From positions 2,232,001 through 2,296,000 of the forward strand of contig NZ_CP012590.1 in assembly GCF_001278845.1 (NCBI RefSeq): a stretch of 64,000 bases of DNA, written 5' to 3'. The stretch is from Actinomyces sp. oral taxon 414. GTDB taxonomy: Bacteria; Actinomycetota; Actinomycetes; Actinomycetales; Actinomycetaceae. Position numbers and translations under genes: made by a program. Positions 47,035-55,777 of this stretch are shown one piece after another. Position 1 is the first letter of the stretch, and the number at the start of each line of letters is the position of its first letter. A model generated the notes under the pieces. That model did no database searches. It worked only from the letters and a program-made list of their open reading frames with translations, and was not told where the DNA came from.

Positions 47035-50000
47035 ATGACTTCTCCCCGCACCGGTCGGGACACGACGCCCCTCGTGTGTCACGCGCCCGTGAACCTCACC
47101 GTCGACCACCTCGCCGCCCCCACCGGCGTCGCCGTCCCCCGCCCGGTCCTGGCCTGGCGGGTTCCCGGGCCCGCACCGGCGCGGGCCTACGAGATCGAGG
47201 TGCGCCGCCTCGACCCGGCGACCGGCGCCCCGGCCGACCCGGTCTGGGCGACCGGCCGCGTCGAGGTAGTCTCCCCTCCCATGTCCCCCTGGGTCGCCTA
47301 CGGCGGCGATCCCCTGGCCTCCGACGCCGACTACGCCTGGCGGGTGCGCGTGTGGACCGCCGGCGCCGCCCCCTCCGCCTGGACGGACTCCGCCTTCTCC
47401 ACCTCCCTGCTGCACCCCGACTCCGACGTCGTCGCCCCCTGGGTCGAGCCCGCCCAGACCCCGGTCGAACCTGAGCCGCCCATTGACTTCGCGGCCGTCT
47501 TCGGCGAGGACGGCGCCGCCCGCGCCTGGGAGCCCGCCGGCCGGCGCCTCCACCCGGTCAAGCTCATCCGTCAGGAGCTCGTCCCGCCCCGGCTGGCCGC
47601 CCCGGACGCCGCCGAACCAACCGCCGCGCCGGACGCCGCCGAACCAACCGCCGCCCCGGACGCCGCCGAACCAACCGCCGCCCCGGACGCCGCCGAACCA
47701 ACCGCCGCCGCCCTGACCCGCGCCCGCCTGTACACCACCGCCCAGGGCGTCCTCGACGTGTCCATCGACGGCGCACCCGTGGGCGACTCCGTCCTCGCCC
47801 CGGGCTGGACGAGCTACCACGACTACACCGAGTTCGACGTCCACGACGTCACCGCCGCCCTGGCCTCCCCCGGCCCCCACGTCCTGGGCCTGCGCCTGGC
47901 CGACGGCTGGTTCGCCGGGCGCATCGGCGCCCTGGGCGAGTCCGCCCAGTACGGGCGCGTCCTGCGGGCCTGGTGGCAGCTGTCCCTGACCTACGCGGAC
48001 GGCTCCACCGCCGTCGTCGGCCCCGACGCCACCGCCCGCAGCACCGAGGGCGGCCCGATCCGCTACAGCGACATACTCGTGGGCGAGCGGCGCGACGACC
48101 GGCTCGCCGCCGCCGTAGCGGGCTGGGACCGCCCCGGGTTCGACGACGGCGCCTGGGACCGGGTGCGGATCGTGCCCACCGCGCGCCTGGAGCCGACCAC
48201 GCGCCTGGAGCCCTTCCGCGGCGAGCCCGCACGCCGAGTCAGGGCGCTGCCCGTCGCGCGGGTCCTCACCACGCCCGCGGGCGAAACGGTCCTCGACCTG
48301 GGGCAGGTCATCGCCGGGAGGGTGCGCCTGGCCGCCGTCGGGCCGGCCGGCACCGAGATCGTCCTGGAGCACTCCGAGCACCTGGCCGCCGACGGCTCCT
48401 TCTTCTCCAACATCGTGGGCCCCAACAAGGACCAGCGCGACGTGTGGATCCTGGCGGGCACGGGCACGCCCGAGGCGCCGGAGGTCTTCGAGCCGGCCTT
48501 CACCTTCCACGGCTTCCGCTACGTGCGCGTCACCGGCTACCCCGGCCGGCTGCGGGCGCGCGACGCGGTCGGCGTCGTCCTGGCCTCCGACCTGCCCGCC
48601 ACGGGCGGATTCGCCTGCTCCGACGCGCGCCTGACCCGGCTGCACAAGAACGTCGTGTGGTCCCAGCGGGCCAACTTCCTGTGGATCCCCACCGACTGCC
48701 CCCAGCGCGAGCGCACCGGCTGGACCGGCGACGCCCAGGTCTTCGCCCCCGCCGCCGCGAACAACGCCGAGGTCCACGCCTTCCTGGTCCGCTGGATGCG
48801 CAATGTCCGCGCCGATCAGCGCGAGGACGGCTCGGTGATGAACATGAGCCCGTGGCCCCCGCTCATGGGCGCCGTGGAGGGGATCCCCGGGCCGGGCGGG
48901 ATCGCGGTGTCCGCCGGGTGGGGCGACGCCGTCATCCGCGTGCCGCTGGCCCTGTGGGAGCGCTACGGGGACGCCACCGCCCTGGAGGAGAACCTGGGCG
49001 CGATGCGCTCGTGGGTCGCCAAGCAGACGCGCGAGGCCGACCGGGAGCTGCCCGAGCGCCTGCGCGCCGAGGCGGGCGGGCCGACCAACGGGTGGGAGCG
49101 CCTGAGCGGGGAGGAGGCCGCGCGCCAGCGCCTGCTGTGGAACTCGCGCACGCACTTCGGCGACTGGCTGGCGCCGTCGACCCTCGCCGCCGACGTGCCG
49201 CTGCCCATTATGGAGGCGCCCCGGCGCACGGGCGAGTTCGTCGGCTCCGCCTACCACGCCGAGGCGCTGCGCACGCTGGCCCGGGTGGAGGGCGCCCTGG
49301 GCCACGAGCGCGAGGCCGCCGGGCTGCGCGAGCGCTGGGAGGCGGTGCGCGAGGCGGTCGCGGCCGAGTACGTGAGCGCCGACGGCGTCGTCTCCTCGGG
49401 TCTGCAGGGCGAGCAGGTCCTCGCCCTGGCCTTCGACCTGGTCGCCGACCGGGCGCTGCGCGATCGGGTGGCCGAGCGCCTGGCCGAGCTGGTGCGCGGG
49501 GCCGGGGGCCGTCTGGACACGGGGTTCTTGTCCACGCCCTTCCTCCTGGACGTCCTGGTGGACAGCGGGCACGAGGCCGAGGCCTGGGCGGTGCTCATGC
49601 AGGAGGCGGTGCCGTCGTGGCTCTACGAGGTCGCCGAGGGGGCGACGACGATCTGGGAGTCCTGGGCGGCGGTCGCGCCCGACGGGACGGTGGGGGCCAT
49701 GAGCTTCAACCACTGCGCCCTCGGCTGCGTGGACGACTGGTTGTTCCGCCGCCTGGGCGGGATCGCGCCGTTGGAGCCCGGGTACCGGCGGGTGCGCGTC
49801 GCCCCGCTCACGAACGGCCCGGTGTCCTGGGCGCGGGCGCACCGCGACACGCCCTTCGGGCGGGTGGAGGTGTCCTGGGAGCGCACTGCCGGCCGGGCGG
49901 CGCCGGGGGGCGCCGGCGGGGCGGGCGCCAGCGCGGGCATCGACCGGCCCAGCGCCGCATGGGCCAGCTCCGCGCGGACCGGCACCGCTGTCGTCGGCGC

Positions 50001-50142
50001 GCACTCCCGCGTGCGCTACGAGATCGAGCTGCCCGCCGGGGTGAGCGGGGAGCTGATGACGCCCGACGGCGGGGTGCGCGAGCTACGCGGGGGGCGGACC
50101 GTCGAGGTCTGCGCGGCCGCCGACACCGCCCCGGCCCTGTAG
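47035..50142 (+). CDS. Alpha-L-rhamnosidase (GH78)
   Basis: 1035 residues, no signal peptide, so probably cytoplasmic and acting on imported rhamnosides. N-terminal Fn3-like part (VPRPVLAWRVPGPAPARAYEIEV, SDADYAWRVRVW), a lectin-like domain (RLYTTAQGVLDVSIDGAPV, LAPGWTSYHDYTEFDVHD), and the (alpha/alpha)6 catalytic domain with PTDCPQRERTGWTGDAQVF (general acid Glu) and TTIWESWAAVAPDGTVG (base Glu), ending in a beta-sandwich. Odd: four in-frame copies of APDAAEPTA between the first two domains, from a 27-bp DNA repeat. Followed at 41 bp by the CocE-type hydrolase, probably one operon. Confidence 0.92.
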   Translation: MTSPRTGRDTTPLVCHAPVNLTVDHLAAPTGVAVPRPVLAWRVPGPAPARAYEIEVRRLDPATGAPADPVWATGRVEVVSPPMSPWVAYGGDPLASDADYAWRVRVWTAGAAPSAWTDSAFSTSLLHPDSDVVAPWVEPAQTPVEPEPPIDFAAVFGEDGAARAWEPAGRRLHPVKLIRQELVPPRLAAPDAAEPTAAPDAAEPTAAPDAAEPTAAPDAAEPTAAALTRARLYTTAQGVLDVSIDGAPVGDSVLAPGWTSYHDYTEFDVHDVTAALASPGPHVLGLRLADGWFAGRIGALGESAQYGRVLRAWWQLSLTYADGSTAVVGPDATARSTEGGPIRYSDILVGERRDDRLAAAVAGWDRPGFDDGAWDRVRIVPTARLEPTTRLEPFRGEPARRVRALPVARVLTTPAGETVLDLGQVIAGRVRLAAVGPAGTEIVLEHSEHLAADGSFFSNIVGPNKDQRDVWILAGTGTPEAPEVFEPAFTFHGFRYVRVTGYPGRLRARDAVGVVLASDLPATGGFACSDARLTRLHKNVVWSQRANFLWIPTDCPQRERTGWTGDAQVFAPAAANNAEVHAFLVRWMRNVRADQREDGSVMNMSPWPPLMGAVEGIPGPGGIAVSAGWGDAVIRVPLALWERYGDATALEENLGAMRSWVAKQTREADRELPERLRAEAGGPTNGWERLSGEEAARQRLLWNSRTHFGDWLAPSTLAADVPLPIMEAPRRTGEFVGSAYHAEALRTLARVEGALGHEREAAGLRERWEAVREAVAAEYVSADGVVSSGLQGEQVLALAFDLVADRALRDRVAERLAELVRGAGGRLDTGFLSTPFLLDVLVDSGHEAEAWAVLMQEAVPSWLYEVAEGATTIWESWAAVAPDGTVGAMSFNHCALGCVDDWLFRRLGGIAPLEPGYRRVRVAPLTNGPVSWARAHRDTPFGRVEVSWERTAGRAAPGGAGGAGASAGIDRPSAAWASSARTGTAVVGAHSRVRYEIELPAGVSGELMTPDGGVRELRGGRTVEVCAAADTAPAL
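47599..47706. repeat. 27-bp coding minisatellite, four copies
   Basis: Unit GACGCCGCCGAACCAACCGC plus 7 bases, in frame, encoding APDAAEPTA. Forms a flexible linker in the rhamnosidase. Confidence 0.9.
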
Positions 50143-50183
50143 TCTCGTAGCACAGTCATCGCCCCGGGAACAGAGGACCCGAT

Positions 50184-52079
50184 ATGACCGACATTGACGC
50201 TGGTGCCGACGCTATCGCCGACGCCGGCACCAGCACCGCCGCCGACGACATTGGCACCGAGATCGCCCCTCCCGAGAGCCTCGAGCAGATACGCAAGGCG
50301 CTCCTCATGCCCGAACCGGGCGGCGCCGCCTCGCGCGCCGTCCACGAGGTCCTGCCGATCCCAATGCCCGACGGCACGGTCCTGCGGGCCGACGTCGTGC
50401 GCCCCGACGACGACGCCGCCCACCCGGTCCTGCTGACCCGCTGCCCCTACTTCGGGTCCTGGCGCCCCATGATCGCCCAGGACCTGGACGAGGATCCCGC
50501 CGCACCCGGCCTCACGGCGGCCTGCCTGGGGATGCAGACGGCGGTGGGCCTGGACCGGGCCGTCGAGGAGGGCTTCGCCGTCGTCGCCCAGGCCTGCCGC
50601 GGCACGGACATCTCCGACGGCGACTTCCACTTCCACGCCGACGAAGCCCGCGACGGCGCGGCCACGCGCCGGGCCCTGGCCGCCCTGCCCTGGTGCGACG
50701 GGCGCGTCATCACCTTCGGCCACTCCTACCTGACCACCACCCAGTTCACCGCGGCCCTGGCCTCCACCGAGCACCTGGCGGCGATGACCGCCTGGGTCTC
50801 CCCCTCCACCTACGACGAGGACCTGGCCATGCGCGGGGGCGTGCTCATGTCCGGCCCCGTCTACGAGTGGGCGCGCCAGCAGGTGCGCGCGGGCCTGGCG
50901 CGCGACGGGCGGGAGGACGCGCCCCAGGAGCTCCTGCCCGAGCCGGTGGAGGACTTCACGCCCTTCCTGGCGCGCGTGGGCATGGCGGAGGCCGCCCGCA
51001 GGCTGGCGCGGGCGCACCCGGCCGGCGGCCACGTGGCTGACTGGCTCGCCCACCCGCTGCACGACGCCTACTGGGAGTCCCTGGCCTACCCCTGGCGGGC
51101 CCTGGCCGCCCTCGACGTGCCCGCGCTCCACGTCGCCGGTTGGTACGACCTGTTCCTAGGCGGCACTCTGCGCAACTATCGCGCCATGGCCGACGGCCCG
51201 GCCGGGGCGGGCCAGCGCCTGGTCATCGGCCCGTGGACGCACCTGACCTTCGACGGGCGCCTGACTGGGCGCTCCTTCCCCGGCGGCGGCGTGCGGGAGT
51301 CGGGGATCGGCGAGCTCACGGTCGACTTCTGGAGGGCGGCCCTGGGGGACGGGGAGGCCGCCGCGCGCCTGCCCCGCGACCCGGTGCGCGTCTACATCAT
51401 GGGGGTCGGGCGCTGGGTCGACCTGCCCGCCTGGCCGGCGCCGGACGCCGAGGAGACGGCCTGGCGTCTGTCCGACGGCGGCGCCCTGCTCGCGCCCGAC
51501 GAGGCGGAGGCCGCCGTCGGCGCCACCTCCTGGATCCACGACCCCGCCGACCCGGTCCCCGCGCAGGGCGGCCAGATGCTCATGAGCTCGCCGGAGAACT
51601 CCGGGCCGCACGACCAGCGCGGCGTCGAGGCGCGCGACGACGTCGCCGTGTTCACCGGGCCGCCTTTGACCGAGCCGGTCACCGTCCTGGGGCCGGTGCG
51701 GCTGCGCGCCTGGGTGAGCGCCGACGCCGTCGACGCTCACCTGCACGCCGCCCTCACCGAGGTCCTGCCCGACGGCACCTCCGTCCTGCTCACCGACGGC
51801 GTGCTGCGCCTGTCCGCCCGCCGCGGGACGGACCGGCGCGACCCGCTGACCCCGGGCGAGGCGGTCGAGGTGGAGGTGGACATGTGGGCCACCGGTGTGC
51901 ACGTGCCCGCCGGGCACCGCCTCCGCCTGGACCTGGCGGGCTCGTGCTGGCCGCGCTACGACGTGGCTGATCCGGCGGGCGGGGCGCCGGTGGAGATCAC
52001 CGTGCACCACGACGCCGCCCGCCCGAGCGCGCTGCTCCTGCCCCTGGTCGACCTCGCCGCCCTCGGCCGGAACCGGTAG
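50184..52079 (+). CDS. CocE/NonD-type hydrolase (X-Pro dipeptidyl-peptidase-like)
   Basis: 631 residues with GAGGA before the ATG. Alpha/beta-hydrolase of the S15 type: VLPIPMPDGTVLRADVVRP, DISDGDFHF, nucleophile Ser in VITFGHSYLTTTQ, Asp in LHVAGWYDLFLGGTLRNY, His in VIGPWTHLTF, then the C-terminal jelly-roll domain (VTVLGPVRLRAWVSADAVDA). Such enzymes cut esters, amides or X-Pro peptides. Next to a rhamnosidase, an esterase acting on acylated glycosides is a fair guess, but only a guess. Confidence 0.85.
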   Translation: MTDIDAGADAIADAGTSTAADDIGTEIAPPESLEQIRKALLMPEPGGAASRAVHEVLPIPMPDGTVLRADVVRPDDDAAHPVLLTRCPYFGSWRPMIAQDLDEDPAAPGLTAACLGMQTAVGLDRAVEEGFAVVAQACRGTDISDGDFHFHADEARDGAATRRALAALPWCDGRVITFGHSYLTTTQFTAALASTEHLAAMTAWVSPSTYDEDLAMRGGVLMSGPVYEWARQQVRAGLARDGREDAPQELLPEPVEDFTPFLARVGMAEAARRLARAHPAGGHVADWLAHPLHDAYWESLAYPWRALAALDVPALHVAGWYDLFLGGTLRNYRAMADGPAGAGQRLVIGPWTHLTFDGRLTGRSFPGGGVRESGIGELTVDFWRAALGDGEAAARLPRDPVRVYIMGVGRWVDLPAWPAPDAEETAWRLSDGGALLAPDEAEAAVGATSWIHDPADPVPAQGGQMLMSSPENSGPHDQRGVEARDDVAVFTGPPLTEPVTVLGPVRLRAWVSADAVDAHLHAALTEVLPDGTSVLLTDGVLRLSARRGTDRRDPLTPGEAVEVEVDMWATGVHVPAGHRLRLDLAGSCWPRYDVADPAGGAPVEITVHHDAARPSALLLPLVDLAALGRNR

Positions 52080-52117
52080 ACGCCGGCGCGGCGGGCTGAC
52101 CCCGCCCGTCCCCGCCC

Positions 52118-52140
52118 TCTTCACCGAAACCGGCGGAAAC
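52118..52140 (+). repeat. Family A repeat, left part, cut by the IS element
   Basis: CTCTTCACCGAAACCGGCGG, about 38 nt after the hydrolase stop. Further units continue beyond the IS at 53433. Confidence 0.8.
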
Positions 52141-52145
52141 TGTGT

Positions 52146-53426
52146 TGTCTCATGACTTCTGGCAGAGGTTTGTCTCATGACTTCTGGCAGTGGTCGGTGA
52201 GGTTGGTGTAGGGGGTGGGGGGCGGCCAGGTGATGGTGGTGAGGTGGCGTTTGGTGGTCGCGTGGGTCAGGGTGAGTCGGCCGGGGGCGTGGGTCAGTCG
52301 GATGGGTTCGCCGGCCCACTGGATGCCGAGGTAGAGGGTGTGACCCTGGTAGGACAGTACGCCGCGCGAGCGGACCGTGCGAGTGGTGTGCTCGGGGGCG
52401 GCGAGCAGATCGTCGGGGTCGATGGGGGCGGTGGGTTCGGGCGCCCGGCTCATCCTCGCCCAGGCCGCGGCCGGGGTGCATACGGGGCTGAACGCCTGGT
52501 GGGGGCGGTGATTGTTGTAGACGTCGCGAAAGCTCGTTCAGGACGATCTGAAGGTCGGTGAGGGTGGTGGCGGGGTGCGCCGCGAGCCATTTGCGGGCGG
52601 GGTGGTGGGAGCGTTCGGTCTTGCCCTGGGTCTGGGGGTGTCCGGGGAGATCCGGAGATGGGCGCCACTCCCAAAGACGCCAGGTAGAGCTCGGTGCTGG
52701 AGGGCAGGCCCCGGCGGTGGGTGTCGGGGGCCGCCCCGTTGTCGGTCAAGACCGCTACGGGCCGCCCGTGAGCGGCGATGGCCCGGGCCAGGACGTCAAT
52801 GGCGTCGGCGGGGTTGGCCGCCCGCGTCCGGGCGGTCAGGGCGATGCACAACCGGGAGGCGTCGTCGATGATCTGGTAGACGGTGGCCCTGTCCCCGCCG
52901 GTCAGGGCCACTTCGAAGGCGTCGGGCTGCCACAGTTCGCAGGTCCGGGATCGGGCGAAGCGGGTTGTGGGACGAGCGGGGACGCTTGGCCCGTTGGACG
53001 CGGGAGGGGCCGTTGCGGGCCAGGATCCGGTTGATGGTGGCGACGCTGGGCAGGGGGTCCATCCCCTGCTGCTGGAGGTGGAAGCGGATGGTGATGCCGC
53101 CCGCATCCAGGCCCCGGCCGGTCAGTTCGGCGTGCCCGGCCGCCACGGCCGCCTCCACGTCGGGCCCGTAGCGGCGGCGGGGGCGCCGGGGCGCGCGTGA
53201 GGCCGGGTGGAGCCAGGACGTCCCCGATCCCGACCACCGGGAGCGGATGCGGTAGAAACTGCGCAGCGAGACGCCCATGCGCCGGCAGAACGCCCGTGTA
53301 CTCCCGGGGCCCGAGGGGACGAACTCCACGATCTTCAACCGCTTGGAAAGACTGATCTCACGCGCCATACCCCAGGATCGCCCGAGACGTATCACAACAT
53401 CTGGCACTGCCAGAAGTCATGAGACA
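52146..53426. mobile_element. IS481-family insertion sequence, degraded
   Basis: Terminal inverted repeat TGTCTCATGACTTCTGGCAG at 52146-52165, again directly repeated at 52171-52190, and inverted at 53407-53426. 1281 bp. The transposase inside is frameshifted. The element lies within a family A repeat stretch (units on both sides). No clear target duplication. Confidence 0.88.
52175..53368 (-). pseudogene. IS481-family transposase, frameshifted
   Basis: The start MAREISLSKRLKIVEFV with HTH (RAFCRRMGVSLRSFYRIRSRW) is in one frame to about 52975. The catalytic core continues in a second frame (CELWQPDAFEVALTGGDRATV with the first Asp, VAVLTDNGAA with the second). The region QTQGKTERSHH with the Glu, and the end GQTLYLG-like GHTLYLGIQWAGEPIRL, need further frames. 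All three DDE residues can still be found, but several frameshifts make the gene dead unless programmed slippage is assumed. Confidence 0.8.
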
Positions 53427-53432
53427 TGACAA

Positions 53433-53491
53433 GACCGGCGGAAAAAGCACGCGAAACCGGCGGAAACGACACGCGAAACCGGCGGAAAGCG
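53433..53491 (+). repeat. Family A repeat, three units, right of the IS
   Basis: ACCGGCGGAAAAAGCACGCG and two more CGCGAAACCGGCGGAAA units; ends exactly where a family B element begins. Confidence 0.85.
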
Positions 53492-53493
53492 CA

Positions 53494-53751
53494 CATTGAG
53501 CCTTTCTCACCGGGGACGGCGGCTCGCGAGTCGGGATTGTCATGATGGCGCGGATGGGCGAGCGCGGGCCGGCGGCGGCCACGACGGACACCCTCTGACG
53601 CCCAGACGTGCACTTCGCACTCGAGCGGGCAGTTCCAACCGTCGTTCTCGAGTGCGAAATGCACCTCTCGGCGAGGGTGGGGCCAGTCGCGGCCGTCGCA
53701 GACTGCAGCCGGCCCCACACCAGGACCCCTCCCGGTGGGAAAGACTCAATG
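53494..53751. mobile_element. Family B hairpin element, 258 bp
   Basis: Left end CATTGAGCCTTTCTCACCGG, right end GGTGGGAAAGACTCAATG. Hairpin GTGCACTTCGCACTCGAG (about 53609) against CTCGAGTGCGAAATGCAC (about 53648) around CAGTTCCAACCGTCG. Confidence 0.75.
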
Positions 53752-53928
53752 CGCTCAGACGACCCCCGGATAACCTTTCGACTCTCAGCCGCCGACCGCA
53801 TTCAACAGCGCGAGGTCGATCCGTATGGCGTGGCACCGCAGCAACTCGAAGACGTCAAAACGCAGCGCAGATCCTGGGGCCTGCATCTGCACGATGTATT
53901 CCACCCCATCGAGCACGAAGCCGCCTGA
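53749..53928 (+). CDS. Short ORF, probably a gene remnant
   Basis: 59 residues starting at the ATG that closes the family B element. From RITFRLSAADRIQQREVDPYG to HLHDVFHPIEHEAA it reads like real protein, so it is probably the 3' end of a gene whose 5' part was lost. Family not recognised. Confidence 0.3.
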   Translation: MRSDDPRITFRLSAADRIQQREVDPYGVAPQQLEDVKTQRRSWGLHLHDVFHPIEHEAA

Positions 53929-53955
53929 CCCCCGACGCCGGATCGCGAACCCCGG

Positions 53956-54447
53956 TCACGCGTAAGCGGACAGACCCCGATCGAGAGTCCATATCCTGAC
54001 CCTTTCCCGGAGTATTCCAGTACGAGCGCAGTACTGATCGCGCTCGACCACCAACGTCATATCTCCTCCTCCAAGACCGTTCTTGCCCTGGGAGGCCAGA
54101 TCGACCCATGTCGTTCCTGTGCCGGCCCCCGCAACAAAATCTCTCAGGAAGGCCCTGTCCCACTGCACTTCGTCGAGAACCCAAGGAGATCTGCCGTTGA
54201 TCACCCACCGCAGGATCTCCGCAAATCGCATTGCCGCCGATCTCCGTCGACCGCCCTCCGGAACCTGACATATGTGATTCCCCGTCTCGATCACAGCGGT
54301 GATCGGCAGGATCATGCTGTCCCCCGAGTCGACTCGCTCACCCATGAGCAGGGCGATGTCCTGCCGGTCCGGTGAACCCGCCTTCGACCAGCCGGGCACC
54401 GGGACTATATGATCGAGAACAGAAGTATCGATGAACCAGACGTTCAC
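53956..54447 (-). CDS. PIN-domain nuclease-like protein, partner of the AAA ATPase
   Basis: 163 residues from GTG 54447, which overlaps the ATPase stop by 4 nt (GTGA). The PIN acidic set is in order: D7 in VWFIDTSVLDHI, E54 in PITAVIETGNHI, D129 in GLGGGDMTLVVERD and D156 in VRIWTLDRGLSAY. This predicts a Mg-dependent RNase fold of VapC type, but there is no VapB-like antitoxin; the partner is an ATPase instead. No signal or membrane segment. A longer frame upstream lies inside the ATPase gene and is Arg-rich shadow. Likely the effector of a two-gene defence or stress module (inference). Confidence 0.75.
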   Translation of the reverse strand: MNVWFIDTSVLDHIVPVPGWSKAGSPDRQDIALLMGERVDSGDSMILPITAVIETGNHICQVPEGGRRRSAAMRFAEILRWVINGRSPWVLDEVQWDRAFLRDFVAGAGTGTTWVDLASQGKNGLGGGDMTLVVERDQYCARTGILRERVRIWTLDRGLSAYA

Positions 54448-55757
54448 GATACCGTTCCGATCATGTGCAGGAAACCGGAGTAGTCGTTGGCGCTCCGAGT
54501 CTCGGCTGCTACGAGCCCGCCCCGGCTCACCACGCGCCCGAGACTTCCTCCGGCCATTTCTGTCGCATACCCCGGCAGATCGACCAGGGGAGAGACTCGA
54601 CCACCATGGCACACGAGAACATCCCGGAGCGCCTTTCCGTTGATTGCGTCGAGGAGGGCGGGGCTGTGCGTCGTCAGCAGTACCGATACACCCGGCTGCC
54701 GGGAGACACTCTCGACCAGGTCGAGCAGACGCGCCGCGTGAGAGGGGTGGAGACCGTTCTCGATCTCCTCGATCGCGAGCACGATTCCGGGGGCGGGCGC
54801 ATCGAATGTGGGGCCGGCCGGACCGGATGCACCGATATCAAGCGATGTCGACGCCGTCATCAGGGCCGTAACCACCGCACTGAATCGCAGGGTCCCGTCA
54901 CTCATGAGCCTGGCCGTAGTGCGCCTTCCCCTCCCTTCATCAAGAGCAAGCATGACCTGGCCCTCATCGGTCCAGGAAAAATCGAGGGATTCCATATTGC
55001 AATCCGAGACGATCCGCAGCATGTCCTCCAGATCCTGGAACCGTCCCGGGTTCGCAGCCCGAAGGTGAAGAACAGTGGCGGCCAGATTCTCGCCGCTCCT
55101 TCTCAACCGGTACTCCCCCGGCGGAACATAATTCCTCATCAACCGCGGCTCGGGATCCAGGTTGAAAGTGTTGGCCAACGCGTCCGCCACCGTCATCGCA
55201 CGCCCGACCAGCTGCCGAACAGTCTCCGTCTCGACGACCAGTGCGGTCCTGATCTGTCCCAGAACACTCCGGTCGTTGCGCATCGCGGCCAACCGGCTGG
55301 ATCCGTTCACGCCGCTTCTGTAGGAGATCTCCAGGTTCTCCCGACTCGCACGCCTGACCTCGAACCAGGTCTTCTCCTCCCCTGCGCCGGTTTGCACAAG
55401 CCTCTCGTCTCGGATCCTCAGAGTCGGATCCACCCCGACCTCTACATCGTAGTCCAAGGCGGTCCCGTCGTCGCCGATCTCGATCCGGCATCCGATTTTG
55501 AATGAGGTCTCCCCGTAAGGAGCGCATCCGCGCGAACCGCCGCGCACCGGACCGCCCTCTCGGCGCCCGCCGTCGAGGGCATCGCCGAGAAGCTCTCCGC
55601 CGGAGATTCGGGACAGCACCTCGATCGCGTCGAGAACATTCGATTTTCCACTCGAATTGCGCCCGGTCAGGATCGTCAGGTCCCCGAGAGGGACCGTCGC
55701 TCCGTGAAAGGACTTGAAACGGTGGAGTCTGACTTCCGCCAATCGCGCGATCACCAT
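54444..55757 (-). CDS. AAA (AAA_21/OLD-like) ATPase, partner of the PIN protein
   Basis: 437 residues. N-terminal RLAEVRLHRFKSFHGATVPL leads into Walker A GRNSSGKS (32-39). Signature-like LMSDGTLRFSAVV (284-296), Walker B GIVLAIEEIENGLHP (324-338, two acidic residues) and H-loop LLTTHSPALLD (360-370, H364). This is the ABC-type ATPase of OLD/RloA/PARIS-AriA kind, but without a TOPRIM nuclease at the C-terminus. The C-terminal 70 residues have no known domain. TAGGTT 6 nt before the ATG suggests a leaderless promoter. Lower GC than the core genes and flanked by repeat elements, so probably acquired. Confidence 0.85.
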   Translation of the reverse strand: MVIARLAEVRLHRFKSFHGATVPLGDLTILTGRNSSGKSNVLDAIEVLSRISGGELLGDALDGGRREGGPVRGGSRGCAPYGETSFKIGCRIEIGDDGTALDYDVEVGVDPTLRIRDERLVQTGAGEEKTWFEVRRASRENLEISYRSGVNGSSRLAAMRNDRSVLGQIRTALVVETETVRQLVGRAMTVADALANTFNLDPEPRLMRNYVPPGEYRLRRSGENLAATVLHLRAANPGRFQDLEDMLRIVSDCNMESLDFSWTDEGQVMLALDEGRGRRTTARLMSDGTLRFSAVVTALMTASTSLDIGASGPAGPTFDAPAPGIVLAIEEIENGLHPSHAARLLDLVESVSRQPGVSVLLTTHSPALLDAINGKALRDVLVCHGGRVSPLVDLPGYATEMAGGSLGRVVSRGGLVAAETRSANDYSGFLHMIGTVS

Positions 55758-55777
55758 ACCGATAACCTATCCCAATA
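55758..55777 (-). promoter_or_regulatory. Leaderless promoter of the AAA-PIN operon
   Basis: On the minus strand TAGGTT, 6 nt, then ATG 55757. No SD is present at that distance. Confidence 0.5.

Larger units (their letters stand above)
53427..53955. other. Repeat-rich spacer between the IS and the PIN gene
   Basis: Family A units (53433-53491), then a family B element (53494-53751), a degenerate family C end (GGATAACCTTTCG at 53767) and a short possible ORF. Confidence 0.6.

Noticed and set aside
47011..50004. Long antisense open frame over the rhamnosidase
   Set aside because: Shadow of GH78 codon bias; no motif, and it lies under a gene with clear catalytic residues.
52146..53426. Active IS481 transposase made by programmed frameshift
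   Set aside because: More than one frame change is needed, at different places, so a dead copy is simpler.
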